This document shows, one piece after another, positions 10,705 through 22,340 of a DNA stretch of 64,000 nucleotides. Numbering within the stretch: the first letter of the stretch is position 1; each line of letters starts with the position of its first letter. Source of the stretch: Phyto melanocephala (lineage: Eukaryota; Arthropoda; Insecta; Diptera; Rhinophoridae); NCBI GenBank assembly GCA_941918925.1, contig OW799237.1, forward strand, positions 3,577,201 to 3,641,200, in the 5' to 3' direction. Under the pieces are notes generated by a model. That model was given only the letters and a program-made list of their open reading frames with translations. It made no database searches and had not been told where the DNA came from. Made by a program: the position numbers and the translations under genes.

Positions 10705-12450
10705 GCAGGATTTAAAAAAATATATTGCAACCACCTTAAATGCATTTAAAATTTCTCCATATTCTTATTTCACTTATAGAAAATAAACAATATTTGATAT
10801 TTGATAAACTGATATTTGTTACACTATAAAAAAAATTTAAATAATTTTTTAATTAATTAAAATTAGTTTTTAAATATTTTGTAGAAAATATTTGGTTGGA
10901 TTTTTATTAAAAGAAATCATTTGTGTATTTCTTTATTAATGGTAATTGTTTATCAAAAATAATGATAAATATGAATTTCAATTACGAAATCAATACTATT
11001 AATTAAAATTTTATTTGATTTCGCTCCAATCATCAAAATGATACTATTAATTAAATGAAAATAAATATTTTTAATTGAAAATATATTGCGAAAAATATCA
11101 ATTAAAACAGTATTAATCAATCAATCAATAAATTTAAATTCCTAGAAATAAAAAAAATTATTTTAACTGATCTTATCATGCCTATAATTAAAATTTTGGA
11201 ATTACTTTAATTAAAGTATTTATTGTATCAATAATATAAATGATTGAAATTGCTTTAAATAAAAGAACTCGAAAAGAAAATATTCATATTTTATATATAT
11301 ATAAAGCATACATTTTTAATTACATTTCAAATATTATAAATATACGAAAAGTACAAAGCATAAGAATATATACAATATTATACATTTAGGAAGTACTGGT
11401 GGCATAAACAAACGTCATATTTTTGAAATTAAAGAGGGTACATCTTAGGCCTAGGCACAAAGAAATTTTACCCTTAAAAAATCTTGATCGAACAAAGGAA
11501 AGAAATTAAATTTTTAACTTTTACTTACATTAAAGTTATAATCCAACAGAATATATCGGGCTGCAAGGAATATTGACTTGAGTCCCATCTGTAATAAAGT
11601 TTCAGCTCTCTATGATATTTATTAGGAACAAAATGTGATATGTAAATATATACTTACTAGAATATTAATCTGCTGAATTACCTTTTTAAATATTTACATC
11701 CCTATTTACACGATTTATCAAAATTTTATGAAACCACTCCCTTGAAATAAATTCTTGGCAAAGTAATAAATCTGTTCGATTTTATTTTTCAATATAATTT
11801 TTTTAACTGACAAAAAAATTTTTTAAAAAATTTAATATCAATTTAAAAAGTTATTTAAATGAATTGAAAATATAATTAAAATTTAAAAATAAATAAAACT
11901 ATACTAAAATTAAAATTTTTTTTTACAAATATTGAAGTTATTGGCTGAAAAATTTATCATCGACTCTAAAAAAATACTTGGAACACATGCGTTTGCTTAT
12001 CCTAAGCATCAATTTAATGTTAATGTTTTTTGTGTTTTTTTGTTTTTTTTTATTTAAAAAATTTAATGCAAAAAATAAGCAATTAAAGCAAATAGAAATA
12101 ATTGTTTTATTCATATAAAATTTGGGATAAATTGTGTGTTTTTAAGCAATTTTCAATACATCCAAAAACTAACAAAAGTTCTTGTTTATATAAAATTTTA
12201 ATTTAATTCTTCATTTCTAAAAAGCTTTCATAAATTTTTTGAGAAAATTTTTATTCTTTAAAGCTTTAGAAAAGTTTCATATTTTTACTGAATCGTTGAT
12301 AAATTGTCAATTTTTAACTAACTATTAATAAAACAATCTATTCATATACTTATTTAATTTAGAAAATGTTTTCTAAATTCCACATAAAATATTTTTTTAA
12401 TTTCCTATACACAATAAATAAAGTCTTTATTAAAAAATACTAATTGTTAA
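10705..12450. other. Very AT-rich DNA without recognised gene
   Basis: Extended AATTAA/TTTAAA-rich sequence. No open frame of note and no repeat boundary that I could support. Confidence 0.5.
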
Positions 12451-12452
12451 AT

Positions 12453-12459
12453 AAAAAAA
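12453..12459 (-). terminator. RNA polymerase III terminator of tRNA-Lys
   Basis: Seven consecutive A residues on the plus strand are a T7 run on the minus strand, six bases past the mature tRNA 3' end at 12466. This is a standard Pol III stop. Confidence 0.85.
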
Positions 12460-12465
12460 CTTTCT

Positions 12466-12538
12466 CGCCCGAGCAGGGACTTGAACCCTGGACCCTTGGA
12501 TTAAAAGTCCAATGCTCTACCGACTGAGCTACCCGGGC
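12466..12538 (-). tRNA. tRNA-Lys (anticodon TTT)
   Basis: The minus strand folds as a 73-nt cloverleaf. The acceptor stem GCCCGGG pairs with CTCGGGC (one G-T pair) and is followed by discriminator G. The D arm is GCTC...GAGC, and the anticodon stem TTGGA/TCCAA encloses CTTTTAA, giving anticodon TTT (lysine, AAA/AAG codons). The T arm CAGGG-TTCAAGT-CCCTG is intact. The box A-like TAGCTCAGTCGG and box B-like GGTTCAAGTCC internal Pol III promoters are present. There is no intron and the CCA is not encoded, as expected in eukaryotes. A T7 terminator follows. The gene appears intact and functional and stands alone; no second tRNA was seen nearby. It is the only likely host gene in the window. Confidence 0.96.
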
Positions 12539-13138
12539 ACTTATTTTCTCTTCGCTTAGAACAGCCCACATCCCAACACGTTATACTAGAAAAAAACAAC
12601 GCACACACAAACACGTTACTTGCTTGTTCATAACATGAATAATGTTTGGTTTACACATTACAAACGAGCGTTACGAGTGATATTTTGCAAATGTTCTGTT
12701 ACTTCTACAATAAAAATTTAACACAAAAAAAAAAATTGCCACACATTAAACAAACTAATTGCAAATAGTTTTTAATATTTGTTTTTGCACACATGGAATT
12801 TTGTTTTTATGAGATTAAATACCTACAATGAGATAACAATAAATTCAATTAACTGGAAATTGATACAGTTTATTATTATTATTATGTATTAATTTTAACT
12901 TGTTGCTTTTATTTGATTTAAGATTAATAGCAATAATGAACACATTCATATTAAAAAAATATGTTTATTTTCCAATTATTGTTTTTGCTAATTGTACACA
13001 GTTTTTTTTTGGATTAAGTGTTATAATTTTTTTGAAAAAATATTTGCCTTATTCATAATCAATTTTACACGAAGTTTATTTATACGTAGGCTTATTGCAA
13101 TTATAAAACTTATTGTTTTTTTGCACGAATTGCTAACA
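12539..13138. other. AT-rich spacer upstream of the tRNA
   Basis: No further tRNA or coding gene seen. Poly-A/T and ATT runs (about 12872-12890) only. Confidence 0.4.
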
Positions 13139-13255
13139 TACAAGTATTCACAAAAAATATTTTAGGTGTATTAAAGGCTTATTTGACAGATGTTGTAGGG
13201 AAATTTGTCAAATAAGCCTTCAATAAACCTAAAATATTTTTTTCGAATACGGCCC
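13139..13255. mobile_element. Hairpin MITE, copy 1 (117 bp)
   Basis: The element is nearly a perfect palindrome. AATATTTTAGG...TTAAAGGCTTATTTGACAGA on the left is mirrored by TTTGTCAAATAAGCC and CCTAAAATATT on the right, ending GAATACGGCCC. A second copy of identical length, with better ends and a TTA duplication, is at 31647-31763. Here the left terminus has decayed (GGGCC replaced) and no TSD is evident. Confidence 0.8.
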
Positions 13256-13344
13256 ATACTCTTTAGTGCTGCCGAATGAAACTCTTCCTTGCAACTACAA
13301 CGACTACTTTCTGCTTTCATTTTTAAATTTTTTGTTCCCTAAAG

Positions 13345-14620
13345 TTAAAAGTTCGACATTCTGTTTGTAATTTCTACAATATTCATTTACGATCCTATAA
13401 AGTACATATATATTTTCTGAAAGCTAGTCATACTAGGGGAGTCGATTAAGTAATGTCCATCTGTCCGTATTTTTATCTGTCGGTGTGGTTAAAATCAACT
13501 TTTAGAAGCGTAGTATGTAGTAGTAATTTTTTGAAAATATCCAGAAATCAATCGCTATTAAAATTAAGTACAATGGCCCTATAACTTACTGAGATATGAT
13601 CAAATAAACGGGACCGTCTTTTTTCCGTTCTGCTATTAAAATCAAGACTAGGATATGTTATAGACATATTTGCTACTACTTGTAGATATATGCCTCTAGG
13701 CCTAACATATTTTGGATAAATCGATCACTAATCGGCAAAGTTATATACAAAAAAATTTTAAAAATATAAATTTTTTTTAATACATCAAGTTACTAAAACT
13801 CCTAATTAAATTTTGGACACAATCAAGATCCTAAAATACTTGTAGTAGTTTCTAAAACTATAGCAAAGAAAAACTGACAAATCGGTTTGAAACTAACTGA
13901 GCACAAAAATACAACTGCTTCGGTGTTTTCTGAAAAATTTACTCTGGAACATAAATTTTTTTAAGCTTCTGGACAAAAGAGAGGAGCGATATGGTATCTA
14001 AAAAAAAGGTTTGACTAGCAAAATATAATAAGCTATAGAAAAAAATGTTAAGCCCATGATGGCCTCTATTACAAAATAACGTATCTGTAAGTTAAACCTA
14101 GTAAGTAAGAATGTATTAACATTAACTTTTTCAATATTTGTATCTATAAAAAGGGTTTGACTAGACAGTTAAAATTCAAAATGGCGTCTTAAACAAAATG
14201 GCGGATGATTTTTTTCTCAACTCCATCAATTTTAGTATCAAATAAAATAAATTCACTAGTAGAATACACTTGATTGTGAAACAGTTAAAATCTAAGAACC
14301 TCATAAATTTGGGTATCAACTAAAAGGGTTTGTCTAGTAGAATCCACTAAATATGAAACAGTTAGAATTCAAGATGGTGGATGATATTATTTCTCAACTT
14401 TATCTATATGAATATCAAGTGAAAGGGCTTGACCAGTAAAATACAGCTCACTGTGTAAAAATTTGAAATCAAAGATAACGTCGTAAATAATAAAACAAAA
14501 TGGCGTATAATATTAAATCTAAAATCTAGGCTTATCTACGATGTGGTCACTATACCTATATACATGATGGTGAAGGGTTTTATCAGATTTGACGCAGCTG
14601 AATATTGCATTCTTTCATAT
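13345..14620 (+). mobile_element. DINE-1/mini-me (Helitron-related) element, old copy C
   Basis: The sequence ATTCTGTTTGTAATTTCTAC, then the 'CCTATAAAGTACATATATATTTTCTGAAAGC' type block, a GGGGAGTCGATTAA motif and a decayed GTCY region (13458-13485) align with the clearer copy at 18364-19127. The 3' end (GGTGAAGGG...GAATATTGCATTCTTTCATATTT, about 14570-14620) is a degenerate version of the family end. The middle contains imperfect repeats of AGGGTTTGACTAGTA and AAAATGGCG words (14150-14520), shared with copy D at 42.7-43.7 kb. It is non-coding. Boundaries are approximate. Confidence 0.7.
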
Positions 14621-16660
14621 TTTATTTTAATGTTTGCACAACATTTACATATCGATTAATTTTAGTTGTCTGTAAATTATTTACGTATTAATAGTAATTT
14701 TTTAATTTTGACAGACAACAAATTGGGGATGTTATTGATTTTGTTAATCAAGACTTCTTTTCGTGAGCACGAAGGTTTTAAAACAAGAACTAGCTCATCG
14801 TTTATACACAAAAAACAATATTGCAATAACTTTAATTGCAATTAAGACGTACGTATAAATGGGGCGTTAGAATTAATTTTAAGTCTTTAAACGAACTGAA
14901 CACAACAATTTTGTTCCTAAACCTTTGAAAAACTAAAAAATGGGTTAACTTATTTTATACATTAAATTATGAAGTCTGAAACATAATTAAAAATTTTCCA
15001 TAAGCTTTTTATATAGAAAATTAAAAAAAAATATTTCTTTAATAAAAAATTCCGTAAAACGTTTTAATACACACATAACTTTTTAATAAAAATTTAATTG
15101 TATTAACAAAGAAGAACAAATTATTAATATGATAAAACTTGTAGTTCATTTCAGTTTAAAAATACACATTCGCAAAAACCATTTAACCTAAATTTTTTAT
15201 ATACAAAGTCAAATAATAAATACAGAGCAATAAAATTAAACAATTTATTTTTATGTATTTTAGGAAAATACCTTTGCTTTCTTATTTTTGCTTACTTAAG
15301 AATTTTTTTCGTCATTGTTATATCCATACATACATATTTACCAACAAAATATAATATCTAGAAATACAAAGAAATATATACATTTGTATACTTATACATA
15401 AATATTTTCTTTTTTCGTAACTATGTGTGTGTATGTTATTTTTACCTTTTGGATCAATGTGTCAGAATTGTGGTCAATTGTTAAATGACAATAGACTAAC
15501 GACCATAATGTCATTTCTAAGTTTTCATACCATTGTGTAGACATTTTTTTTAAACATTGGTCATCCACATCACCATTTTTATGGTCCCCATCATCCTGAT
15601 CATCATGTAACATACATATAAATATACTTATATAAAAAAGAACATATGAATTTAAGTGCTCTTGGGTTTCTACCTTAACATGTAGAAGAGGGTGAAAGAC
15701 AATTGTGGTAGAATTTTATTGAAGAATTCTAAACTCATAAAACTTGAAACATATTTTGAAATCATAATGTAGGAATGTGGGAGAATGTTGGTAACAAGAA
15801 ACATACATTTACAAAGGACACAAAACATGCAATCGCAATTTACATATTTACTTCCCAATAGTTTCAATACAAAAGTCTAACTTTGGTTTTTTGTAAAGCA
15901 AAAGTAACTAGCATATTTGCCACTTGGCTAACCCTAAGTAAGGTGCAAGGTGCAAGTCTGTGTATTTAATCAATTTTTAAAAATTTAAAATTTTTTCTTT
16001 ATAATTTTCGGAAAGCCCTCCTGGGGCACTCACAAGTTCACTCTGTTTACATTCCGATATTTATAGTATAATCATGGACAATCATCAGAACTGTAGGGTT
16101 AAGTGTAATAGTGTGTATTTATGTTCATTTTATTTATGTGTGCTGAGAAACACACTTATAGATTTTAAAGCTAAAAATGTTTAAAGAAATTTGAATACGT
16201 TATAAAAAAGATTTGATATAAAAGAAATTTTTGTACACTTATATAATTCAAGATTTTTTTAGGTTGAATAGTATATGGCAGTAGACGAGTAATTCAAAAG
16301 GAAATTCTTTGCAAAAATCCGGGAATTATTTTTTTAAATTATAAAAAATTTAATTATTTAATTATACCTACTTACTACTTATATTTGAGCTGCATCTGAT
16401 ATATCGTAACACTGGGTTAATTTTAATGACATGCAGCCAATAGGTCTATTATAATTTTTTCCTATAAAAGAGAGAATCATAAAGATGGAAAGGTTGTTTG
16501 TAATACTAGTGCAGAGAAAGAAATATATAGAGATTTACAGAATCTAGAAATATAAATACAAATGGGAGATTTTTCGATCCACTGTGATATAAAAAGTTTC
16601 AGTCATTTAGTAAAAGTCAGTATTGCTCTTGGATCGTGCGTGGAGAGCATAAAAAGGCAA
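14621..16660. other. AT-rich DNA without recognised gene
   Basis: No coding or repeat structure supported. The small minus-strand open frames (15392-15613, 15670-15867) show no domain and no coding-like composition. Confidence 0.45.
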
Positions 16661-16672
16661 TAAATTACTTAT

Positions 16673-17075
16673 TCACACAAGAGCGGACCTTTCCTCACAG
16701 TAAGTGCTGGGTAGTAAAAAATGTTTTGCAGTCTCTTCCTTCTCCTCATCCTCCCAGAAATAACAGAAGTCGATAAATTTCAATTGCCATTTCGCAATAG
16801 ACGATCTAATATCGCAGTGACCGGTCAGATGCCTGTTAGCAGTTTCAAATATTTTTCCTCTAATATTACTAGCCAAAGGGTGTTTTAAACTCTGTTTCCT
16901 GCAGCGTTGGCCCATTTTGAGTTTCCGATAACACTATCGTGTCCTTCCATCTTGCCGTAGAGTTTACACAGTCGAGGGTACACAGAGGTGTAAGCAAAAG
17001 CAGTTTTCATCTCAGAGCCTCTTCGTGCCAGTTCGTTTCCAGGTAAGCTAGAGTGACTTAGAACTCAGCACAGTC
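16673..17075 (-). pseudogene. LINE ORF2 C-terminal remnant
   Basis: The minus strand reads SLPGNELARRGSEMKTAF (from about 17075 down to 16990), the end of a retrotransposon RNase H domain. After a frame change it reads HLTGHCDIRSSIAKW and CYFWEDEEKEETAKHFLL (16880-16700), which correspond to the TGHC and CR.C...E..EH.L region of the R1/LOA-like LINE C-terminus. The frame change near 16915, a degraded CPAL motif and truncation on both sides show that it is dead. It is a different copy from the plus-strand LINE at 6.5-7.6 kb; whether it is the same family cannot be judged. Confidence 0.7.
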
Positions 17076-17156
17076 TTACGTTGTCGGCTTTTCTCCAAAA
17101 ATGAGCTCCTGTGGCTGGAAAAAGTTACTTCAGTTCTAGGGTCCTTAAAAAAATTT

Positions 17157-17372
17157 TTAGATTCTGTCGAAGGGGAGGTTATCATCATCCATGCTGCTAT
17201 TTTTGGATGAATCAATAAAAAGCCGGCAATCCTCAGATCTATGAATGAAACATAGTTGTTGGAAAAGTCCATCAGCATTATCACAAAATACCAAACCTTC
17301 CTCTATGTTAAAATAACTCAAAAAAGGTTGTTCTCTATTTCGAAAGTACGAGACGTTAACGTCCTTTTGCAC
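17157..17372 (-). pseudogene. Fragment of a repetitive arthropod ORF (RLFIDSSK motif)
   Basis: The minus-strand frame contains LVFCDNADGLFQQLCFIH followed by CRLFIDSSKNS. I recall the pattern LVFC-x-D-x2-GL and WRLFIDSSK-x-SLK from multi-copy, transposon-associated arthropod predicted proteins, but cannot name the parent element. The expected continuation after SSK is lost. It abuts the LINE remnant on the same strand, so the two could belong to one composite insertion. Low certainty on identity; moderate that it is decayed coding sequence. Confidence 0.4.
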
Positions 17373-17375
17373 CTA

Positions 17376-18363
17376 ATTCCATACTTTTAATTGGGATGCA
17401 AAAAGCTCAGACTTGTTTTTTGAGAGTTAAGTAAATAGATAGAAGTAAATAGTTGCCATTCATTGTTGCTACAAGGCGCTTTAGTGCGCCCACTCTAACG
17501 TTGTTTGCTGCATTACACATATTTGGTCAATATTGGGTACCTGCGGTAAATTGACAATAAAATCTACATTTTTTAACCGATTTTTATGGCTCTCAGAAAA
17601 AAGTATAAAATGTTGAATATTTGCTTTAAATTTGTTTAAACTCTATTTTTAAATTGGAAAATATTACGAATTTTGAACGAAAAAAATTGTTTTTCTCCAT
17701 TATTTTTTGAATAATTCCAAAACGATAAGAGATAGAGAAAAATTCTGTTCAACTAAAATAAATACAATTTTGCTACACATCTTCTGGTGTTTAATTTTTG
17801 AAAATAGAGTTAGTATGAAATATGTCTCCGTATCTGACTAATTTAGGGGAAAAAATTTGCCACGCCCATAAAAAAAATCCCGATCTGATGGAAAAAACCG
17901 ACAACGGATTTGAGTTCAGCGCATCAACATCCATATAGTCCACATAGTTTTATTTAATGGAGGATTTTGATGCTGAGCAGTGTAATTGGTTGATTATGTT
18001 TTTTAGCTGAATTATTTGTGCAGTTCTAATCAAGATGCTCGAGTCTCCCGAGTATGAATCGCTCCAGACAATTGACATCTTTAGAACGGAACCTAGAACA
18101 TTATGGATTATGGAGACTTTTTTAAGTTTCTATAATGATTACCGAGGGTGTTTTCTCTACCTTGTTAAATGTCTTAACACAGTAGCTTCTCTTGGTGGCA
18201 TTTTACTAAACCAAACATCGATAGGTAGTGATCAGTCAGACTGTTGCTATGCACAGCCTATGAATGTGCGCATATAGAGCTTTCTTTCAATTCTTTTTAG
18301 ATTCAGTCTGCAGTATTTTTCTTTCAGCTTAATTTCTTGTTTAGATTGAAAGAAAGATATTTT
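17376..18363. other. Unidentified spacer
   Basis: Somewhat less AT-rich in places (17460-17540, 17880-18060) but with no recognisable domain. The 80-codon plus frame at 18035-18277 has no family resemblance that I can see. It may be the remainder of the minus-strand repeat next to it. Confidence 0.3.
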
Positions 18364-19127
18364 TATACCCTTCACCTGTGGTGCACAAGGGTATATATAG
18401 CTTTGTCATTCCGTTTGTAATTTCTACAATTTTCATTTCCGACCCCATAAAGTATATATTTTCTGAAAGCTTATGAATAGAGGAGTCGATTAAGCCGTGA
18501 CCGTCTGTCCGTCTGTCCGTCTGCCCGTCTGTCCGTGTGTTGGTTGAAATCAACTTTTAGAAGCAACTACATGTTCCTCAGATCTGTATATGGTATCAAT
18601 CTCTTGGAAATATCCAGGAATGAATCGCTATTGAAATTCAGCACAATCGCCCCATAACTTTCTGAGATATGAGCAAAAAACCACGACCACCTCGTTTTTT
18701 TCACAATTACAACAACAACATACATACATAAATACATGTGAAAAACATACCAAACAAAAAAATATTACAAAAAAAAAAAAATATTAAAAATAAGAAAAAA
18801 AATAATAAAAAAAACTAAAAAACAAAAATTAAAAAAAAATTTTAAAAAAAATGTAAAAAAATTTTTTAAAAATTTTTCTAAAAAAATTTTTTAAAAAAAT
18901 TTAAAAAAAATATAAAAAAATAATAAAATATAAATAATATATTAAATAAAATAAAATAAAATTTTTTTGGCTCAGCTGGGATTCGATGCCACATTTATTC
19001 TAACGTGTACGTCTGCACGTATTTTATATGGGATGAATGGTGATACAAACAATTGTTATTGCATGACTACACGTTGTGAAGGGTATATAAGATTCGGCAC
19101 GGCCGAATATAGCACTGTTACTTGTTT
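18364..19127 (+). mobile_element. DINE-1/mini-me (Helitron-related) element, copy A
   Basis: The 5' end carries the subterminal palindrome TATACCCTTCACC...AAGGGTATATA. The conserved block CGACCCCATAAAGTATATAT and GGAGTCGATTAA follow, then the GTCY microsatellite, A-rich filler, and the 3' end. The 3' end has the hairpin ATTCGGCACGGCCGAAT followed by ATAGCACTGTTACTTGTT. Paired TA and GTCY proto-microsatellites plus a 3' hairpin are hallmarks of the mini-me/DINE-1 group of non-autonomous Helitron relatives in flies. No transposase is encoded. The internal module GGCTCAGCTGGGATTCGATG (about 18969-18988) is inverted relative to copy B at 58.7-60.5 kb. Confidence 0.85.
18497..18538 (+). repeat. 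GTCY (GTCTGTCC) microsatellite of DINE-1
   Basis: Tandem GTCTGTCC/GTCTGCCC units, the characteristic proto-microsatellite of mini-me/DINE-1 elements. The equivalent array in copy B is at about 58797-58844. Confidence 0.9.
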
Positions 19128-20322
19128 CTTAGACAAGATTTTAAGCTCTATTTCATTTAAGATCGGACCGCGAAAGTTCTCTATCCTGTGCCGTCGAGAA
19201 AAACGTACTAATGACCTAAGTTTTGTACTTATTGAAATTTTCGTTGTAATTGCCCCACTTAGACTTTGGTTTTGTTTTGTAAGCTTTTTTATATAGCTTC
19301 CTGAGTGTATTTAGATTTTAAGTTCATCATTGTAAAAGAATGGTATTATTAAAAGGCCTTTAGGTTTTTCATTAGTCTCTCTACTGTACAGTACAGTACC
19401 GCGCTTGTCAAACAGATGGTCTAATAATCTGATGCGATAAATAAAAAAGTAATTAATAAAGATACAAAAAAGCAACAATAGCAAAATATGTATTTGCAAG
19501 GAGTAACACAATCACATAAACTATTATGTGATGGTAACTTGAGTATTTATGCTTAGACTTCCTTTTTCTGTTAATGATGTTTTTTTTCCTTTAATTTTAA
19601 CACTAGTCTTAGTTGTTTTATTCTTTATTTTACTTTAAAGACAGCATGACTTTAACACTCATACATATTTTTGTTTGATATTGTGCTTTAAAGACATATA
19701 ACACTATATCACTTACACATACATAAACTTTACGATTTGATTGGGTGTCCCTATTCTATTTAGTATCATTAAATACAAATCACACCACAAAATAAGAAGA
19801 CAACAAGAGAAATCATTTAGTTGTTTTTTTTTTAAATTTTGATCTTTAGACCTAGAGACTAAACTAAACAACATCAAAAACTACAATTTGCAAACTTACT
19901 AGACAACAAACTAAAGAAACTTCATCTTCTTCTTTATCATCATTAGCAAATGGATTTTGTTGAATGTTTTAAACTTTTACACACACAAACACTGCACTCA
20001 CACACACACACACACACACACACGAATGTATATAAAGTTCTGCTTTAACATAAAACATTTATAGAGATACTACTAATTTTGATTATACGTAATAGAAAAA
20101 TTGGTTTAGTTTAACACCGATACTTGTACACAAACTCAACTCTACTTATAGACATTAACTTAATTACATACAAATACACACTTCATTTGACATGTCTGCA
20201 TGTGTGAGTTTATGTATAAAAACACTTGGCTAAATAAAATCTATTTTCTATTTTAATGGTATTTTAATAGTGTGTTTGTGTATATGTGTCTCTGACATAC
20301 AATCGCATATAGACGCATGTAG
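19128..20322. other. AT-rich spacer with CA microsatellite
   Basis: Contains a CA array of about 12 units (19999-20023). The beginning (19140-19290) is less AT-rich but unidentified. No gene supported. Confidence 0.45.
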
Positions 20323-20324
20323 TA

Positions 20325-20683
20325 CCCTGCAGATAACGTCAGTTGTCCATACACGCATGTAAAGTGTACTCCATAATAGACTAGGACTAGTCCAAAGGTA
20401 ACCCAAATGTATGGTCGATTCAACATTACGATGTCCTAGGGCTGGACCATATAACCCATCGGAGTAGTCTCAAAAGTACTCTTTGTCACTACACGATGGA
20501 GCACCTACACGACCATTATACACGTTTTGACAACAAAATATGTAATCGTTAAAACACGAACACTTGTCGTTTAACTACAATCTCTTGTTTGAAAATGATA
20601 TGGTCTATAACTGCATAACATAGGACCTACAACATAGTCCATTTAGCTAAAATGGACCACGTAGCCTAATATTATCTGTAGGG
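20325..20683. mobile_element. TA-flanked MITE with CCCTGCAGATAA ends (359 bp)
   Basis: CCCTGCAGATAA at the left end and TTATCTGTAGGG at the right are 12-bp inverted repeats with one mismatch, flanked by TA on both sides (20323-20324, 20684-20685). The interior is rich in partial palindromes (CTAGGACTAGTCC, TAGTCC, TGGACC). Non-coding. The TA duplication suggests Tc1/mariner-type mobilisation (inference). Confidence 0.75.
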
Positions 20684-20913
20684 TATGTCAAACATGCCTC
20701 AAAATTTAGTATATGTTGCCAGAAATGTTTGTGTGTGTATTTTGATAGACTGTGTGTGAGAAATGTATGATAAAATTGTTGAAAATTGTATAAAAAATTA
20801 TTGTTTTTTAAATAAAAAAAAATATTTTTTTTTTATAAATTCCAAAGTTGTATAACCTTAATTGGCCAATTTTTATAAAGAGGCAATTAATGCAAAACTT
20901 TCTAAAATATATA

Positions 20914-21000
20914 CAGGCAAATCCCGCTATAACGAACAGTGAAATATCAGGCCCATTCGTTATATCGGCAAATTCTTTATATCGCGTAGTTTTTTTTTAA
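20914..21000. mobile_element. pogo/Tigger-like terminus
   Basis: TA followed by CAGGCAAATCCCGCTATAACG and, a little further, TTCGTTATATCGGC, resembles one end of a pogo/Tigger element. No mirror terminus was found within the next kilobases, so the element is truncated or too decayed. The 66-codon minus frame at 21127-21327 shows no transposase motif. Confidence 0.45.
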
Positions 21001-21649
21001 TTTTTTTCTCATATTAGATTAACAAAAAATTATGCATGTACAATATGTACAAATATTAAATATTTTAATATCAAATTTACAATAATATAAGACCCACAAA
21101 AAACATAAAAAATAGTGACAGCTATGTTAACCATATAATACGATATAAATAATAGGCGTAACACTAGGACGCATGAACATAGTCCATGTGTTACAACATC
21201 TTGTAGTCTTTATTAATTGCTGTTCAGAAGGTTGACTATGAGGCTGACTAAGAACAAATTTTTCTTGCATTTTTTTTAAATAAACATATTGATGATTTTG
21301 GTATTTCATATTTCCATGAAATTTCATAGAGTCTTATATTCTTTTTACAATCATCCAAAACTGTTACTTTGGCATTCTACGAATTTATTATATTTCCTAT
21401 TCGTTTTTCACTCTAATACGAGTGCAGATAAAATTTTAATAAAAAAAAGTTTCTGACAGTTTTTTTTAAACAAGTTGTCCAGCAATAAAGTAACGGTACT
21501 CCAACGTGTTAATTACTTAAACACAATTTCATGTATAGGCATTTCCTTATTTTTCCGTCATTCGTTATAAATGTAAAGCAAAATTGTTCTAAACATTTAC
21601 AATGTTCAAAATTATGTAGATATTTTGTCTTTGGTTTTATTTTTGGTTC

Positions 21650-22340
21650 TTCTTTCTTACCACTCCAGCAGCAAGTGATAGGAAGGAGGGTAAGAGTGTA
21701 CTACCCGGCCCTCTATGTAGTAACAGAATAGTTACAAATAAGGGAGTTTGGCCTGACCATGTATCCTCTACTAGCGGCGCGATGAGGACTGCCAAGGTCT
21801 TAGTGATCTCCGGCGGTGACTCCCAAAAGAGACTCGCCAAAGGAGTTTCTATTGATACAAATCAGTTCACATCTGCAAGCAAATCTGGTGATCATTATCC
21901 AAACCCTACAAAGAGCTCCAGAACAGCAAGGTTACTCCGTAATTCTATTCTAAAATTTTTTTTTTCGAATTTGTATGCTTAACACAATGTAATTTGAAAA
22001 TATTTTCTTTCGAATCGAATTACGGAATAACCTCCCAGGGGGCGTCAAAAGAGTAAGGTCTGGTGATGACCAAAAATCCCCTGCGGTTAAGAGGGCTGCT
22101 CAGGCTGTAATTGGTTCTATTAATGATCTTCGTGAGGAGATTATTGAGAGGACTGCCTCCAGAGTGGATCAACCCTCGACATCGAAGAAGCTGAAGGCAT
22201 CGTCGAGTAAGGACGGTATTCTAGGATCAGTGTAGCGAGATGGCAGGTGTTAGAGAACAATTTCTTGACGAAATCTTCAGCGTTTAGGGACGGCCAAATG
22301 AAGTTGAGTTTAAGGGGGCCGATTGGGCAAGATAAAAATT
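21650..22340 (+). pseudogene. Unidentified coding-like remnant split by a MITE
   Basis: This stretch is clearly less AT-rich than its surroundings and reads on the plus strand as a charged, Ser/Lys/Arg-rich protein. Before the break: TAKVLVISGGDSQKRLAKG (from 21782). After it: LPGGVKRVRSGDDQKSPAV, INDLREEIIERTASRVDQ and STSKKLKASSS, up to a stop near 22231. The composition resembles the N-terminal, gag-like ORF1 of non-LTR retrotransposons, but no zinc knuckle or other diagnostic motif is visible, so the identity is open. A 93-bp MITE (21935-22027) interrupts it, and simple excision does not fully restore the frame. Confidence 0.4.
21935..22027. mobile_element. 93-bp MITE inside the 21.7-kb coding-like remnant
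   Basis: CTCCGTAATTCTATTC at the left mirrors GAATCGAATTACGGAA at the right, with TA on both sides (21933-21934 and 22028-22029). The composition drops sharply to AT-rich between the ends, and the flanking coding-like sequence resumes at once, so the insertion boundaries are clear. Confidence 0.75.
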
